NCBI GenBank assembly: GCA_044432725.1
Contig: JAWXUL010000002.1
Span: 1-64,000, forward strand
Source: JAWXUK01 sp044432725
Lineage (GTDB): Bacteria; Bacillota; Clostridia; Oscillospirales; Oscillospiraceae
Direction: 5' to 3'
DNA length: 64,000 nucleotides
The position numbers and the translations under genes were made by a program. Numbering within the stretch: the stretch's first letter is position 1; each line of letters opens with the position of its first letter. Under the pieces are notes generated by a model that worked only from the letters and a program-made list of their open reading frames with translations, was not told the origin of the DNA and ran no database searches. Shown piece after piece: positions 34,369 to 42,426 of the stretch.

Positions 34369-34824
34369 TCAAGAACCCTTGCCGGTGGAGCCAAATCCAC
34401 CTGCTCCTCTGTTTGTTTCACCCAAATCTCCTACCCATTGTAAGGTGGGACGTAGTACAGGGGTGATCATTAGCTGTGCAATTCTGTCACAAGGGGCAAT
34501 CACAAAGGGACTGTCTCCACTGTTTTGAAGTCCTACCATCAGTTCTCCACGGTAGTCACTATCAATCACACCCACACAGTTGGCTGGAGCAATGCCGTGC
34601 TTCACCCCTAAGCCACTTCTTCCAAAAATCAACGCCACGTAGTCTGGGGAAGGGAGGGCAATGGCAAGTCCTGTGGGAATCAGTTTACGCTCTCCAACTT
34701 CTATGGTGATTGATTCTTCCATACAAGCGTGAAGGTCCATGGCAGCAGCCCCCTCTGTGGCATAATAAGGGGTGGGGATTTCTACACCGATTTTGGGAGA
34801 AAGTGCCTTTATTTTAATATTCAT
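34369..34824 (-). CDS. dut: dUTP diphosphatase
   Basis: A 151-residue trimeric dUTPase that keeps uracil out of DNA and supplies dUMP. All five motifs are visible: AAMDLHA, GRSGLGVKHG, GVIDSDYRGEL, RIAQLMI, and the C-terminal arm RGAGGFGSTGKGS. Normal length. It is set in the zapA-mre run, 25 bp after the small membrane protein gene and about 100 bp before maf. Confidence 0.96.
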   Translation of the reverse strand: MNIKIKALSPKIGVEIPTPYYATEGAAAMDLHACMEESITIEVGERKLIPTGLAIALPSPDYVALIFGRSGLGVKHGIAPANCVGVIDSDYRGELMVGLQNSGDSPFVIAPCDRIAQLMITPVLRPTLQWVGDLGETNRGAGGFGSTGKGS

Positions 34825-34848
34825 CCTGTTGTTGTCCTATTCATATTC

Positions 34849-35277
34849 TTATTTTTTCTTTGTTTCTTGATAGACACCCAAATCATCTTCTTGGTTAAAA
34901 CTTGGCAGTTCTGACAAAGGGACAATCTTTTTGGGCTTTTCTACGGGTGTTGTGGTCAAGGCTTCTTTGGAAATTTTTGTGTCTGACAATACCTCTACAC
35001 TGGGCAGTTTTTCGGATAAGCGAACAGCTGGCTCGCCTTCTTCCTTTGGCATACTGTCCACAGCTCGCATAAAGCTTTTTAGGCGTCTTTGTTGCTTGGC
35101 ATCTTCTGCTTTGACGAAAAATACAAGACTGGCAATAATCGCCACAAGGCTCCCCACAAGCAAGACCCCAGAAAGAGTCGCTGCATCTGGGTCTGTCACC
35201 CCTAGATAATATCCCCCAGAAAAGAGAATCGCTGCCAGCACAAGAGCAATTTTAGAAGGGGTAATTTCCATATTCAT
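34849..35277 (-). CDS. Unknown two-helix membrane protein, 142 aa
   Basis: Not recognised. Two membrane helices (about 10-27 and 35-54) are joined by a short loop with several Asp; the remaining 85 residues are polar and probably cytosolic, with a basic stretch (KQQRRLKSFMRAVD) followed by Pro/Glu-rich sequence. GGAGG lies seven bases before the first ATG. It sits 17 bp after the U32 gene and ahead of dut, in a cell-division/elongation run, so a role at the membrane near that machinery is possible but only by position. Confidence 0.75.
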   Translation of the reverse strand: MNMEITPSKIALVLAAILFSGGYYLGVTDPDAATLSGVLLVGSLVAIIASLVFFVKAEDAKQQRRLKSFMRAVDSMPKEEGEPAVRLSEKLPSVEVLSDTKISKEALTTTPVEKPKKIVPLSELPSFNQEDDLGVYQETKKK

Positions 35278-35294
35278 AAATTTTCCTCCATCTT

Positions 35295-37340
35295 TTAAAG
35301 TGTATTTCGATAATATAAACCACGGGTCATGGGCTTTTCAAAAGGTTTTCCTTCTTTCACTGTCCTACAGATGACAGCACAATCCTCTGGGCTTTCTTTG
35401 GTAAAAGACAATCGTCCTGCCCACAGCCCCAAATCTGACAAGTCTTTGTCCCCCAGATAAAGGGGCAATGCGTTGTATAGATGCCATCTCCCTGACTGGT
35501 CCTGTTCCACAGGAAAGGAAATATTCTTTCGATCTGTCAGCGTTTGATTTTCTGAAGTCTTTCCAGATTTCCCCCATATCATACTATTTTTACTGGTCAT
35601 AAGAGGTAAATTCCCATATACCAAAAGCTCTAAGGGGATTTTTTTATCCAAATCACGAATTTGTGCTAAATTCAGTTCAAAGGAAGGGAGAGCTGAACAT
35701 AAGTCCCCATATTGTGCCAAGGCAAAATCGTTGGTGAGATTCAGCCCATAATCTCCACGCAGTGCAAAGCCTTTGGCAAAGTGAAGGCTATCTAAGGTGC
35801 CCACCAAAGCTTCTGTTACCCCCCAAGACTTCCATTTCTCTAGCAGAGGGATCTGTCCTTCTCGCTCTTGGTCAGAGCGAATATCAGGTATTTTCACACA
35901 GAGAGGAATCTGCGCTTCATGACATCGTTGTACTATTTTTTCCTCTGTGTCCATTGGGAGGTAAAGTAAGGAGGGTTTTTCTGCTAACAATTCCTCTGTG
36001 ACCTGTGTGGCACTGTGGACAGAAATGGTCCATTGTAGTGGTCTTTTTTCTCCTTTTTGTGAAGGGGTGTATTGGACAGGGTAGAGAGGGAGGTTTTTCT
36101 TTTCTGTGCGAAGAGCAGAGATTTCCTCGAGCAAGTCTTTTCGGAGATTTTTCGGCTTCACCAAAGGAATCGCCACATTTTCTCTGATAGAAATGCTCTC
36201 TGCCACCATGGTATAGGGGGTGTCCCCTGTGCGAGAAAGCTGGTCTTTTGCCACTTCTTCTGTCAAAGGCTTTTGTCTAGCTTCTTCCACGCCCCCAATT
36301 TCTCCAGACACTCTGTTCCCTTTTTCGTCCCACAAAGTCAGATTTACTTTGTCGGTTATTTCTAATGAATACGAAATGGGAATTTTTCGCTGATTTTTCC
36401 CTTGATACTCTCTTCTACCTTGGGCGAAGAGGTCCTTGGGGGGAGCTTGGTTTTCTCGCACCCCAAACATCTCTTTTCCTAAGTTTTCTTGAAAATAACC
36501 ATCTGTAAAACCCTGTCTGGAAAAAACATCTTCCAAAATCTGAAACTCTTCTGGACTGGGAGATCGGTTTTCTCTTAAGGCGGCAGCATAAATTTTTGTC
36601 ACCAAATAAACATATTCTGGACGTTTCATACGACCTTCTATTTTTAAACTTGCTATGCCCATGGCTTCCAGTCTTTGGAGATGATTTGCCATAGACATAT
36701 CTTTTAATGACAAGGGATAGCCTTGGGTTTTCCCACAGCGATAAGGCAAGCGACAAGCTTGGGCGCAAAGACCACGATTCCCCGAACGTTCCCCTACCAT
36801 GGCTGAAAAGAAGCACTGTCCAGAATAGCTCATGCACAATGCACCGTGGACAAAGACTTCTAGGGGTAAGGGGCTGTGGTCTGCGATATAAGATAGCTCC
36901 CTGTCAGAAAGTTCTCGTGCTAAAACCACACGAGAAAAGCCCCAATCTGCTGCTTGTTTCACCCCATCCAAAGAGTGAATAGCACATTGGGTGGAGGCAT
37001 GAAGAGGGATATGGGGCGCCATTTTTTTCACCAAAGATAACACGCCCATATCTTGGACAATCAGGGCATCCACCCCTAGGGGTAGAACTTCTTGCAACAT
37101 GGCTTCTACCATGGGAAGTTCTCGTCCTCGTAAAAGGGTGTTTAAGGTCAGGTGGACATCCACTCCACGGAGATGGCAATAGTCCACTGCTTCTGCCAAT
37201 TCTTCTTTGGTGAAATTTTTGGCATTACGACGAGCATTAAAGTCACCATAACCAAGGTAAACAGCATTGGCACCTCCTTGGACTGCAGCTTCCACAGATT
37301 CTAAGGAACCAGCAGGGGAGAGTAGTTCTATCTCCTCCAT
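35295..37340 (-). CDS. U32-family protein with DUF3656-like region (RlhA/TrhP type)
   Basis: A 681-residue protein. The N-terminal U32 domain has the signature EVFVHGALCMSYSGQCFFS, followed by cysteines in GLCAQACRLPYRC that could hold a cluster. The region about 370-480 resembles DUF3656. U32 proteins were long labelled collagenases, but characterised members are hydroxylation factors: TrhP makes ho5U in tRNA, and RlhA, of similar size (about 650 residues) and with DUF3656, makes ho5C2501 in 23S rRNA. The length favours an RlhA-like role, which is inference. It follows zapA by three bases. Confidence 0.85.
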   Translation of the reverse strand: MEEIELLSPAGSLESVEAAVQGGANAVYLGYGDFNARRNAKNFTKEELAEAVDYCHLRGVDVHLTLNTLLRGRELPMVEAMLQEVLPLGVDALIVQDMGVLSLVKKMAPHIPLHASTQCAIHSLDGVKQAADWGFSRVVLARELSDRELSYIADHSPLPLEVFVHGALCMSYSGQCFFSAMVGERSGNRGLCAQACRLPYRCGKTQGYPLSLKDMSMANHLQRLEAMGIASLKIEGRMKRPEYVYLVTKIYAAALRENRSPSPEEFQILEDVFSRQGFTDGYFQENLGKEMFGVRENQAPPKDLFAQGRREYQGKNQRKIPISYSLEITDKVNLTLWDEKGNRVSGEIGGVEEARQKPLTEEVAKDQLSRTGDTPYTMVAESISIRENVAIPLVKPKNLRKDLLEEISALRTEKKNLPLYPVQYTPSQKGEKRPLQWTISVHSATQVTEELLAEKPSLLYLPMDTEEKIVQRCHEAQIPLCVKIPDIRSDQEREGQIPLLEKWKSWGVTEALVGTLDSLHFAKGFALRGDYGLNLTNDFALAQYGDLCSALPSFELNLAQIRDLDKKIPLELLVYGNLPLMTSKNSMIWGKSGKTSENQTLTDRKNISFPVEQDQSGRWHLYNALPLYLGDKDLSDLGLWAGRLSFTKESPEDCAVICRTVKEGKPFEKPMTRGLYYRNTL

Positions 37341-37343
37341 GGC

Positions 37344-37907
37344 TTAACAGTTTGGGAGCTTGGTTTGCTCCTCTGGAAATTCTTCCCCTTCTGATTGTGG
37401 CTCTGACGCTGTTTCCTCTTCTCTGCTCCTTGTTTCCTGATCTTCCATGAGAGGGAATGAAACTGCCTCTGCTGTTTCCACTGGAGGGTTTTCTGAGTTT
37501 TCCACAGGGTTTTCCACAATCTCTGGGATGGATTCTTCCACAGCTTCAGCCACAAAGTCTGGGTCTTCTTTGATTTCTTCCTTTGCTTTTTTTCCTTTTG
37601 TCTTTCTTGGCTCTTTCCCCTTTTGAGAAATCATTTTTTCAAGCTTTGCAATTCTATCTGCAGATTCTGTGATTTGCTCTCTCAAATTTTCAGTGCTTTC
37701 TAATTCTCGAAAAAGCCTATCCCCCAAATTTAAGGCTGTATATAACAGAGCAGTCACTTGAGATGCCCCAGTTCTTTCCAAAGTGCTTTGGATTTCTGAC
37801 TGAATCAACTGGGCAATCTTCTGAATTCGTGCTTCTTCTTCGGGGGTACTGGCAACAATTTTGCATTCTTGCCCTAATATTTCAACGGTGATAATCTTTT
37901 TCTCCAT
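37344..37907 (-). CDS. zapA: Cell division protein ZapA with long acidic tail
   Basis: 187 residues. Residues 1-95 fit ZapA: KIITVEILGQECKIVASTPEEEARIQKIAQLIQSEI, then a coiled coil. ZapA bundles FtsZ at the division ring. Typical ZapA is 85-110 residues; here a Glu/Pro/Ser-rich tail of about 90 residues follows, which looks disordered. First gene of the long minus-strand run; the promoter is an extended -10 (TGGTACAAT) just upstream. Confidence 0.85.
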   Translation of the reverse strand: MEKKIITVEILGQECKIVASTPEEEARIQKIAQLIQSEIQSTLERTGASQVTALLYTALNLGDRLFRELESTENLREQITESADRIAKLEKMISQKGKEPRKTKGKKAKEEIKEDPDFVAEAVEESIPEIVENPVENSENPPVETAEAVSFPLMEDQETRSREEETASEPQSEGEEFPEEQTKLPNC

Positions 37908-37950
37908 ACGCTTTGTGTCCTTTCTCCAAGAGGGATTTTTCCTATTCTTT

Positions 37951-37959
37951 ATTGTACCA
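37951..37959 (-). promoter_or_regulatory. Extended -10 promoter for the zapA run
   Basis: On the minus strand TGGTACAAT is a good extended -10, about 45 bases before the zapA ATG. The -35 position (TGTACG) is poor, consistent with an extended -10 type. Confidence 0.45.
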
Positions 37960-37990
37960 CAAAAAGAAATGTTCGTACAGAAGGAAAGGA

Positions 37991-38048
37991 AAAATTTTTA
38001 AAAAATTTTTCTGGGAGTGTTTACATCTATCTCCTTTTCAGTTACAAT
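37991..38048 (+). promoter_or_regulatory. dnaD operon promoter with AT-rich UP-like element
   Basis: TTTACA (38020-38025), 17 bases, TACAAT (38043-38048). Directly upstream, at about -45 to -65, 20 bases consist only of A and T runs (37991-38010), the position and composition of an UP element. Points away from the zapA promoter. Confidence 0.7.
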
Positions 38049-38084
38049 AGAATCACTGACGAAAATCGAAAGGAGATCAAAATT

Positions 38085-39197
38085 ATGGGGCAAAATCTTT
38101 TACCACAGGAAATTCCACAAACAGAAACCAAGGGGAGCAATCAAGCCCTCCCCATCCTTCCCTTTCAGGAAATTCTTGGCATACAAAAAGAAGCACTGAC
38201 ACGTCTTCTTCTGGAAGATTCTGGGGATGGTGCTTTGCTTTATCTCCATCTTTTACGCTATCATGCTCTCCCTACTTGGGCAGAGACTCGCTTGTTAAAA
38301 GCACAAGAAGCCCTGAATAGACTTGGATTGCTCCCTTCTCTGGTTGCAACATCTGCTGAAGCTGAATCGATCCCTTACGCTCCACCCAGTGTCCCCGCTC
38401 CTCTGATTCAAAAAGTAGAAAGCGCCTTTGCACCAGAGTATACCACTGCAGATATTGTCCTTGCCTTAGACAGTGACACCACCTTTAGACAATTATTCGA
38501 TGCTGTACAGCAACAGCTGGGAAAACCCCTAAGTAATCCAGATATTAAATATCTGCTAGAAATATATGACCACTTGGAACTTTCTGTGGATGTGATTCAA
38601 ATGCTGGTCACTTTTTGCATCAAACGGCAAAAACTTTCCCATAACAGTCAAAAGCCACCCTCTATGAAAAGCATTAAAAGCGAGGGGGCTCGTTGGCATA
38701 ATCAGGGAATTTTAACTATGGCAAATGCCATGGAGTACACAGACAGCCTGAAAGTGCTTAGTGCACAGCAACAAGAAGTGGTGAAAATCTTCCACCTGAA
38801 GCAAACCATCTTCAATAGTAAAATGCAAAAAGATTTAAAACAGTGGAATGATTGGGGCTTTTCCATGGACGTCTATCCCTTGGCTTACGATCGTTGCAGA
38901 GATGGACTGGCTGCCCAAGGCTCGGACGAAACCTTCAACTGGAACTATTGTGGGGGGATTTTCCAAAACTGGCACAAAAAGAACCTCCACAGCAAAGAAG
39001 AAATTCTCGCCCAAGAGCAAGGAACCTATAGCAAGGCAAGACAAGGGACAGGAGGAAAGAAATATTCCAAAGGCCCCTATGCCCATGACACTATGCAAAT
39101 GACAGCAACAAGCCAAAGCACTCCTGAGCAAGCACAAAAATTGCAACAAAATTTCGACTATATGGATAAGATCTTAGATCAATTCCCCATTACTTAA
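38085..39197 (+). CDS. dnaD: DnaD-domain replication initiation protein
   Basis: A 370-residue primosomal protein. The conserved DnaD/DnaB_2 C-terminal domain spans about 120-200 and again about 210-320 (LEIYDHLELSVDVIQMLVTFCIKR; ending near WNDWGFSMDVYPLAYDRC). DnaD-like proteins bind DnaA and DNA and help recruit the helicase loader. The next gene is a DnaI/DnaC-type loader, which supports the role. The last 70 residues are Lys/Gln-rich. AAAGGAG precedes the ATG. Confidence 0.88.
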   Translation: MGQNLLPQEIPQTETKGSNQALPILPFQEILGIQKEALTRLLLEDSGDGALLYLHLLRYHALPTWAETRLLKAQEALNRLGLLPSLVATSAEAESIPYAPPSVPAPLIQKVESAFAPEYTTADIVLALDSDTTFRQLFDAVQQQLGKPLSNPDIKYLLEIYDHLELSVDVIQMLVTFCIKRQKLSHNSQKPPSMKSIKSEGARWHNQGILTMANAMEYTDSLKVLSAQQQEVVKIFHLKQTIFNSKMQKDLKQWNDWGFSMDVYPLAYDRCRDGLAAQGSDETFNWNYCGGIFQNWHKKNLHSKEEILAQEQGTYSKARQGTGGKKYSKGPYAHDTMQMTATSQSTPEQAQKLQQNFDYMDKILDQFPIT

Positions 39198-39215
39198 AAG
39201 AGAAAGGACCTCACT

Positions 39216-40214
39216 ATGCCTTATGAGACAAGCGTACTGCAACAAGCACAAGCACAGCATCAATTTTTCTTAAAAGACAAGCAAAAAGAAAAAGACCTGC
39301 TGAAAGAGCGTGCTTATGCTGCCAAACCACGCATTGCAGAAATAGACCAAATGCTCCGACAAACAGCCTCTATTCTGGTGAAACTCACTTTACAAAGAGC
39401 CAATATGGATGAGTTTGAGAAAGTTCGTTTGGATAATCTCGCCCTCCAAGAAGAGCGCAAAGACTTGCTCCATAGTTTGGACATTAACCCTGATTTGCTT
39501 AACGAAGGGGCTCTTTGCTCAGCATGCCATGATACTGGATGGCAGGGCAAAAACCTGTGTTCTTGTTTGAAAACCCACTGTATTCAGGCACAAATACAAC
39601 ATTTGCAACCTCTTCTCCATGGAAGCAATCACAGCTTTAAAAACTTTTCTTTGGACTATTACAGCAACGAAGCATGGGCAAATGGTCAAGTACCCCAAGT
39701 GGCAATGAAAAAAATATTCGATTTTTGCCGACAATACAGCCATTATTTTGATACTTTCCCCAACAAAAATCTTCTGTTTATCGGAAAACCTGGACTTGGA
39801 AAGACTTTTCTTTCTGGCTGTATCGCACGAGAAGCCACCCTACAAGGGTACAGCGTGGTTTACGGCACAGCAGAACAAGTGTTCCAAGCCTTTCAAACCA
39901 GACAATTTCGCAGAAATTATCAGGATGAATATGAAACAGCACAAAACGAAACCCGAGGCTTTCTCTGCTGTGACTTGTTGATCTTAGATGATTTAGGCAC
40001 AGAATTTACCACATCTATTACCGATGCCACCCTTTATGATTTGGTGAACACTCGTTTGATGGCTGGCCTTCATACTGTGATTTCCACCAATCTATCTGTG
40101 GAAGAACTGGGGAAAAGCTATCCCCCACAAATCCACTCTCGCCTTCGTGGGGATTATCACGAGATGAATTTTATCGGAGAAGACATTCGACAACTGAAAA
40201 AAGCAAATTTTTAA
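39216..40214 (+). CDS. dnaI: Replicative helicase loader (DnaI/DnaC-like AAA+ ATPase)
   Basis: 332 residues. N-terminal coiled coil (1-90), a Cys cluster CSACHDTGWQGKNLCSC near 107-123 that resembles the zinc-binding domain of DnaI, then an AAA+ core with Walker A GKPGLGKTF, Walker B LLILDDLGTE, sensor 1 TVISTNLS and the arginine finger region SRLRGDY. It loads DnaB/DnaC helicase at origins and restarting forks. Paired with dnaD upstream. IstB-type transposase helpers share the core, but the zinc cluster and dnaD neighbour favour DnaI. Confidence 0.9.
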   Translation: MPYETSVLQQAQAQHQFFLKDKQKEKDLLKERAYAAKPRIAEIDQMLRQTASILVKLTLQRANMDEFEKVRLDNLALQEERKDLLHSLDINPDLLNEGALCSACHDTGWQGKNLCSCLKTHCIQAQIQHLQPLLHGSNHSFKNFSLDYYSNEAWANGQVPQVAMKKIFDFCRQYSHYFDTFPNKNLLFIGKPGLGKTFLSGCIAREATLQGYSVVYGTAEQVFQAFQTRQFRRNYQDEYETAQNETRGFLCCDLLILDDLGTEFTTSITDATLYDLVNTRLMAGLHTVISTNLSVEELGKSYPPQIHSRLRGDYHEMNFIGEDIRQLKKANF

Positions 40215-40224
40215 GAGGTGAACT

Positions 40225-42204
40225 ATGAAGCATTCAACCGTATCCAAAACAGCCTATCTACGGCTTTTGGCAAAGCAATATCCTTCTGTTTCTTCAGCCA
40301 GTGCTGAAATGATTCATTTGAAATCAATTTTGAATCTGCCCAAGGGAACAGAGCATTTTGTGTCTGATATTCACGGGGAGTACGAAGCTTTTTTGCATCT
40401 CCTAAACTCTGCTTCTGGGGTGGTGCGTGAAAAAATAGATGAACTTTTTCATGCAGAACTCTCCACCAGTGAACGGGATTTTCTTGGTACTTTGATCTAT
40501 TATCCAGAAGAAAAGCTAGAAGCCCTTCACGCAGAGCAAAAAGATTTCTCTGAATGGTATCGCCTTTCTATCCACCGACTGGTTAGATTATGCCGTTTGG
40601 TTGGCTCTAAATATACCCGAGCCAAGGTGCGTCTTTCCTTCCCCCGTGGATTTGCAGATGTTCTAGACGAGCTGATTCACGTCCACGGTGATGACCAAGA
40701 CAAGCGGGATTATTTTGAAAATATCATTTCCACCATTGTGGAAATCGACCAAGGGGACGCTTTTTTGGTGGCACTTGCCACTTCTATCAAAAAATTAAGC
40801 GTGGATGTTTTGCACATCGTTGGGGATATTTATGACCGTGGTCCTCGTGCTGATATCATCATGACCCAACTGGAATCTCACCACAATGTGGATTTCCAAT
40901 GGGGAAATCATGATATTTTGTGGATGGGTGCCGCTTGTGGGTCTCGTACCTTGGTTGCCACTGTTCTTGCCAATACCATTCATTATAATAATTTAGAAGT
41001 CATTGAAGCTGGTTACGGGATTTCCCTTCGGCCTTTGGCACTTTTTGCCAAAGAAGTTTACCAAGGCTGTGACACCCATCGTTTCACTGTGAAGCTATCT
41101 GCTTCAGATTTGCTGACTTCTAGCCAAAAAGATGTGGATTTGTCTGCCCAAATGCACAAGGCAATCACCATTATCCTCTTTAAATTAGAGGGGCAAAAAT
41201 TGCTTCGCCGTCCTGATTTCAATATGAGCGATCGTCTATTGCTAGACAAAATCAATTATATTGATAAAACAATCATCATTGATGGGGTTGTTTATCCTTT
41301 GGAAGATGTGGACTTCCCCACAGTGAACCCAGAGGACCCCTATGCTTTGACAGAAGAAGAAGAAAAAGTCATCAATCAACTGACAGATGCCTTTCTACAC
41401 AGCGAAAAATTGCAAAAACACGTCCATCTTCTCTATAAAAACGGTGCCTTGTACAAGGTTTATAACAACAATCTTCTCTTCCATGGCTGTGTGCCCATGA
41501 CAGAAGATGGCAATTATCTGCCCTTTTCCATTGGCTGTAAGAATTTATCTGGGAAAGAGTTTTTTGATTATGCACAAACTGTGGCTCGCCGTGCTTTTTA
41601 TGAAAAAATCGGCACCAAAGAACGTCAATTCGGAATGGATTTCCTATGGTTTTTGTGGGCAGGGCGAGACAGCCCCATTTTCGGCAGAGATCGCATGACT
41701 ACTTTTGAAAGACGGCTGATTGCTGATGAATCTGCGTGGGTAGAGGCGAAAAACCCCTATTACACCTATTATCAAGATCCAGAAGTTTGTAAGAAAATAT
41801 TAAAAGACTTCGGATTGGAAACAAATCATTGCCATATCATCAATGGGCATATGCCAGTCAAATCTTCCAAGGGAGAATCGCCCATCAAAGGGGGAGGACG
41901 TTTGATTGTCATTGATGGTGGTTTTTGCAAAGCCTATCAACCTACCACTGGGATTGCTGGTTATACCATGATTTATAACTCTCAGTTTTACCGCTTGGTC
42001 TCTCACGAAGCCTTTGTAGGACGAAAGACAGCCATCGAAAATAACTGGGACATTCACTCTTCTTCACAAATTTTCGAGCGACTAGAATCCAGAATGAAAA
42101 TTGCAGAAACAGACGACGGGAAATTGCTACAGCAACAAGTAAAAGACTTAGAAGATTTACTAGAAGCTTATCAAACTGGTTTGGTGCAAGAAAGTTTTGA
42201 ATAA
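40225..42204 (+). CDS. fbp: Fructose-1,6-bisphosphatase, class III
   Basis: A 659-residue Firmicutes-type Fbp (B. subtilis YydE/Fbp, about 670 residues), Mn-dependent, gluconeogenic. Metallophosphoesterase motifs are split along the chain: VSDIHGEYEAF near 50, DIYDRGPRADII, WGNHDILWMGAACGS, and NGHMPVK / IDGGFCKAYQ near 545-570. AGAGGTG precedes the ATG. It closes the dnaD-dnaI-fbp run, an unexpected combination of replication and carbon metabolism. Confidence 0.96.
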   Translation: MKHSTVSKTAYLRLLAKQYPSVSSASAEMIHLKSILNLPKGTEHFVSDIHGEYEAFLHLLNSASGVVREKIDELFHAELSTSERDFLGTLIYYPEEKLEALHAEQKDFSEWYRLSIHRLVRLCRLVGSKYTRAKVRLSFPRGFADVLDELIHVHGDDQDKRDYFENIISTIVEIDQGDAFLVALATSIKKLSVDVLHIVGDIYDRGPRADIIMTQLESHHNVDFQWGNHDILWMGAACGSRTLVATVLANTIHYNNLEVIEAGYGISLRPLALFAKEVYQGCDTHRFTVKLSASDLLTSSQKDVDLSAQMHKAITIILFKLEGQKLLRRPDFNMSDRLLLDKINYIDKTIIIDGVVYPLEDVDFPTVNPEDPYALTEEEEKVINQLTDAFLHSEKLQKHVHLLYKNGALYKVYNNNLLFHGCVPMTEDGNYLPFSIGCKNLSGKEFFDYAQTVARRAFYEKIGTKERQFGMDFLWFLWAGRDSPIFGRDRMTTFERRLIADESAWVEAKNPYYTYYQDPEVCKKILKDFGLETNHCHIINGHMPVKSSKGESPIKGGGRLIVIDGGFCKAYQPTTGIAGYTMIYNSQFYRLVSHEAFVGRKTAIENNWDIHSSSQIFERLESRMKIAETDDGKLLQQQVKDLEDLLEAYQTGLVQESFE

Positions 42205-42259
42205 GCGCATTTCAGGGTAAAGAGAGTGGTGCAAAGACCAACATCTCAATGAATGATAA

Positions 42260-42293
42260 AACCTCATGAAGCACAAAGCTTCATGAGGTTTTT
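42260..42293 (+). terminator. Intrinsic terminator of the dnaD-dnaI-fbp run
   Basis: AACCTCATGAAGC (42260-42272) pairs perfectly with GCTTCATGAGGTT (42278-42290); five-base loop, short T-run. Confidence 0.88.
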
Positions 42294-42311
42294 GTAATAC
42301 TTTGCTCTATT

Positions 42312-42326
42312 ATTACAAATTGTAAT
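42312..42326. repeat. Short palindrome in convergent intergenic region
   Basis: ATTACAA-A-TTGTAAT, seven bp arms around one base, between fbp and the flippase gene. Operator-like in form, but it lies downstream of both genes. I see nothing else in the gap 42294-42426 except AT-rich sequence. Confidence 0.35.
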
Positions 42327-42426
42327 CTTTCTTTTCTACATAATTCAAATACAAATGGTATTATTTACTCTTACTATCACTACATAGTCCCTTTTCTCAC
42401 AGAAATATTGATAGATTTCTATAATA

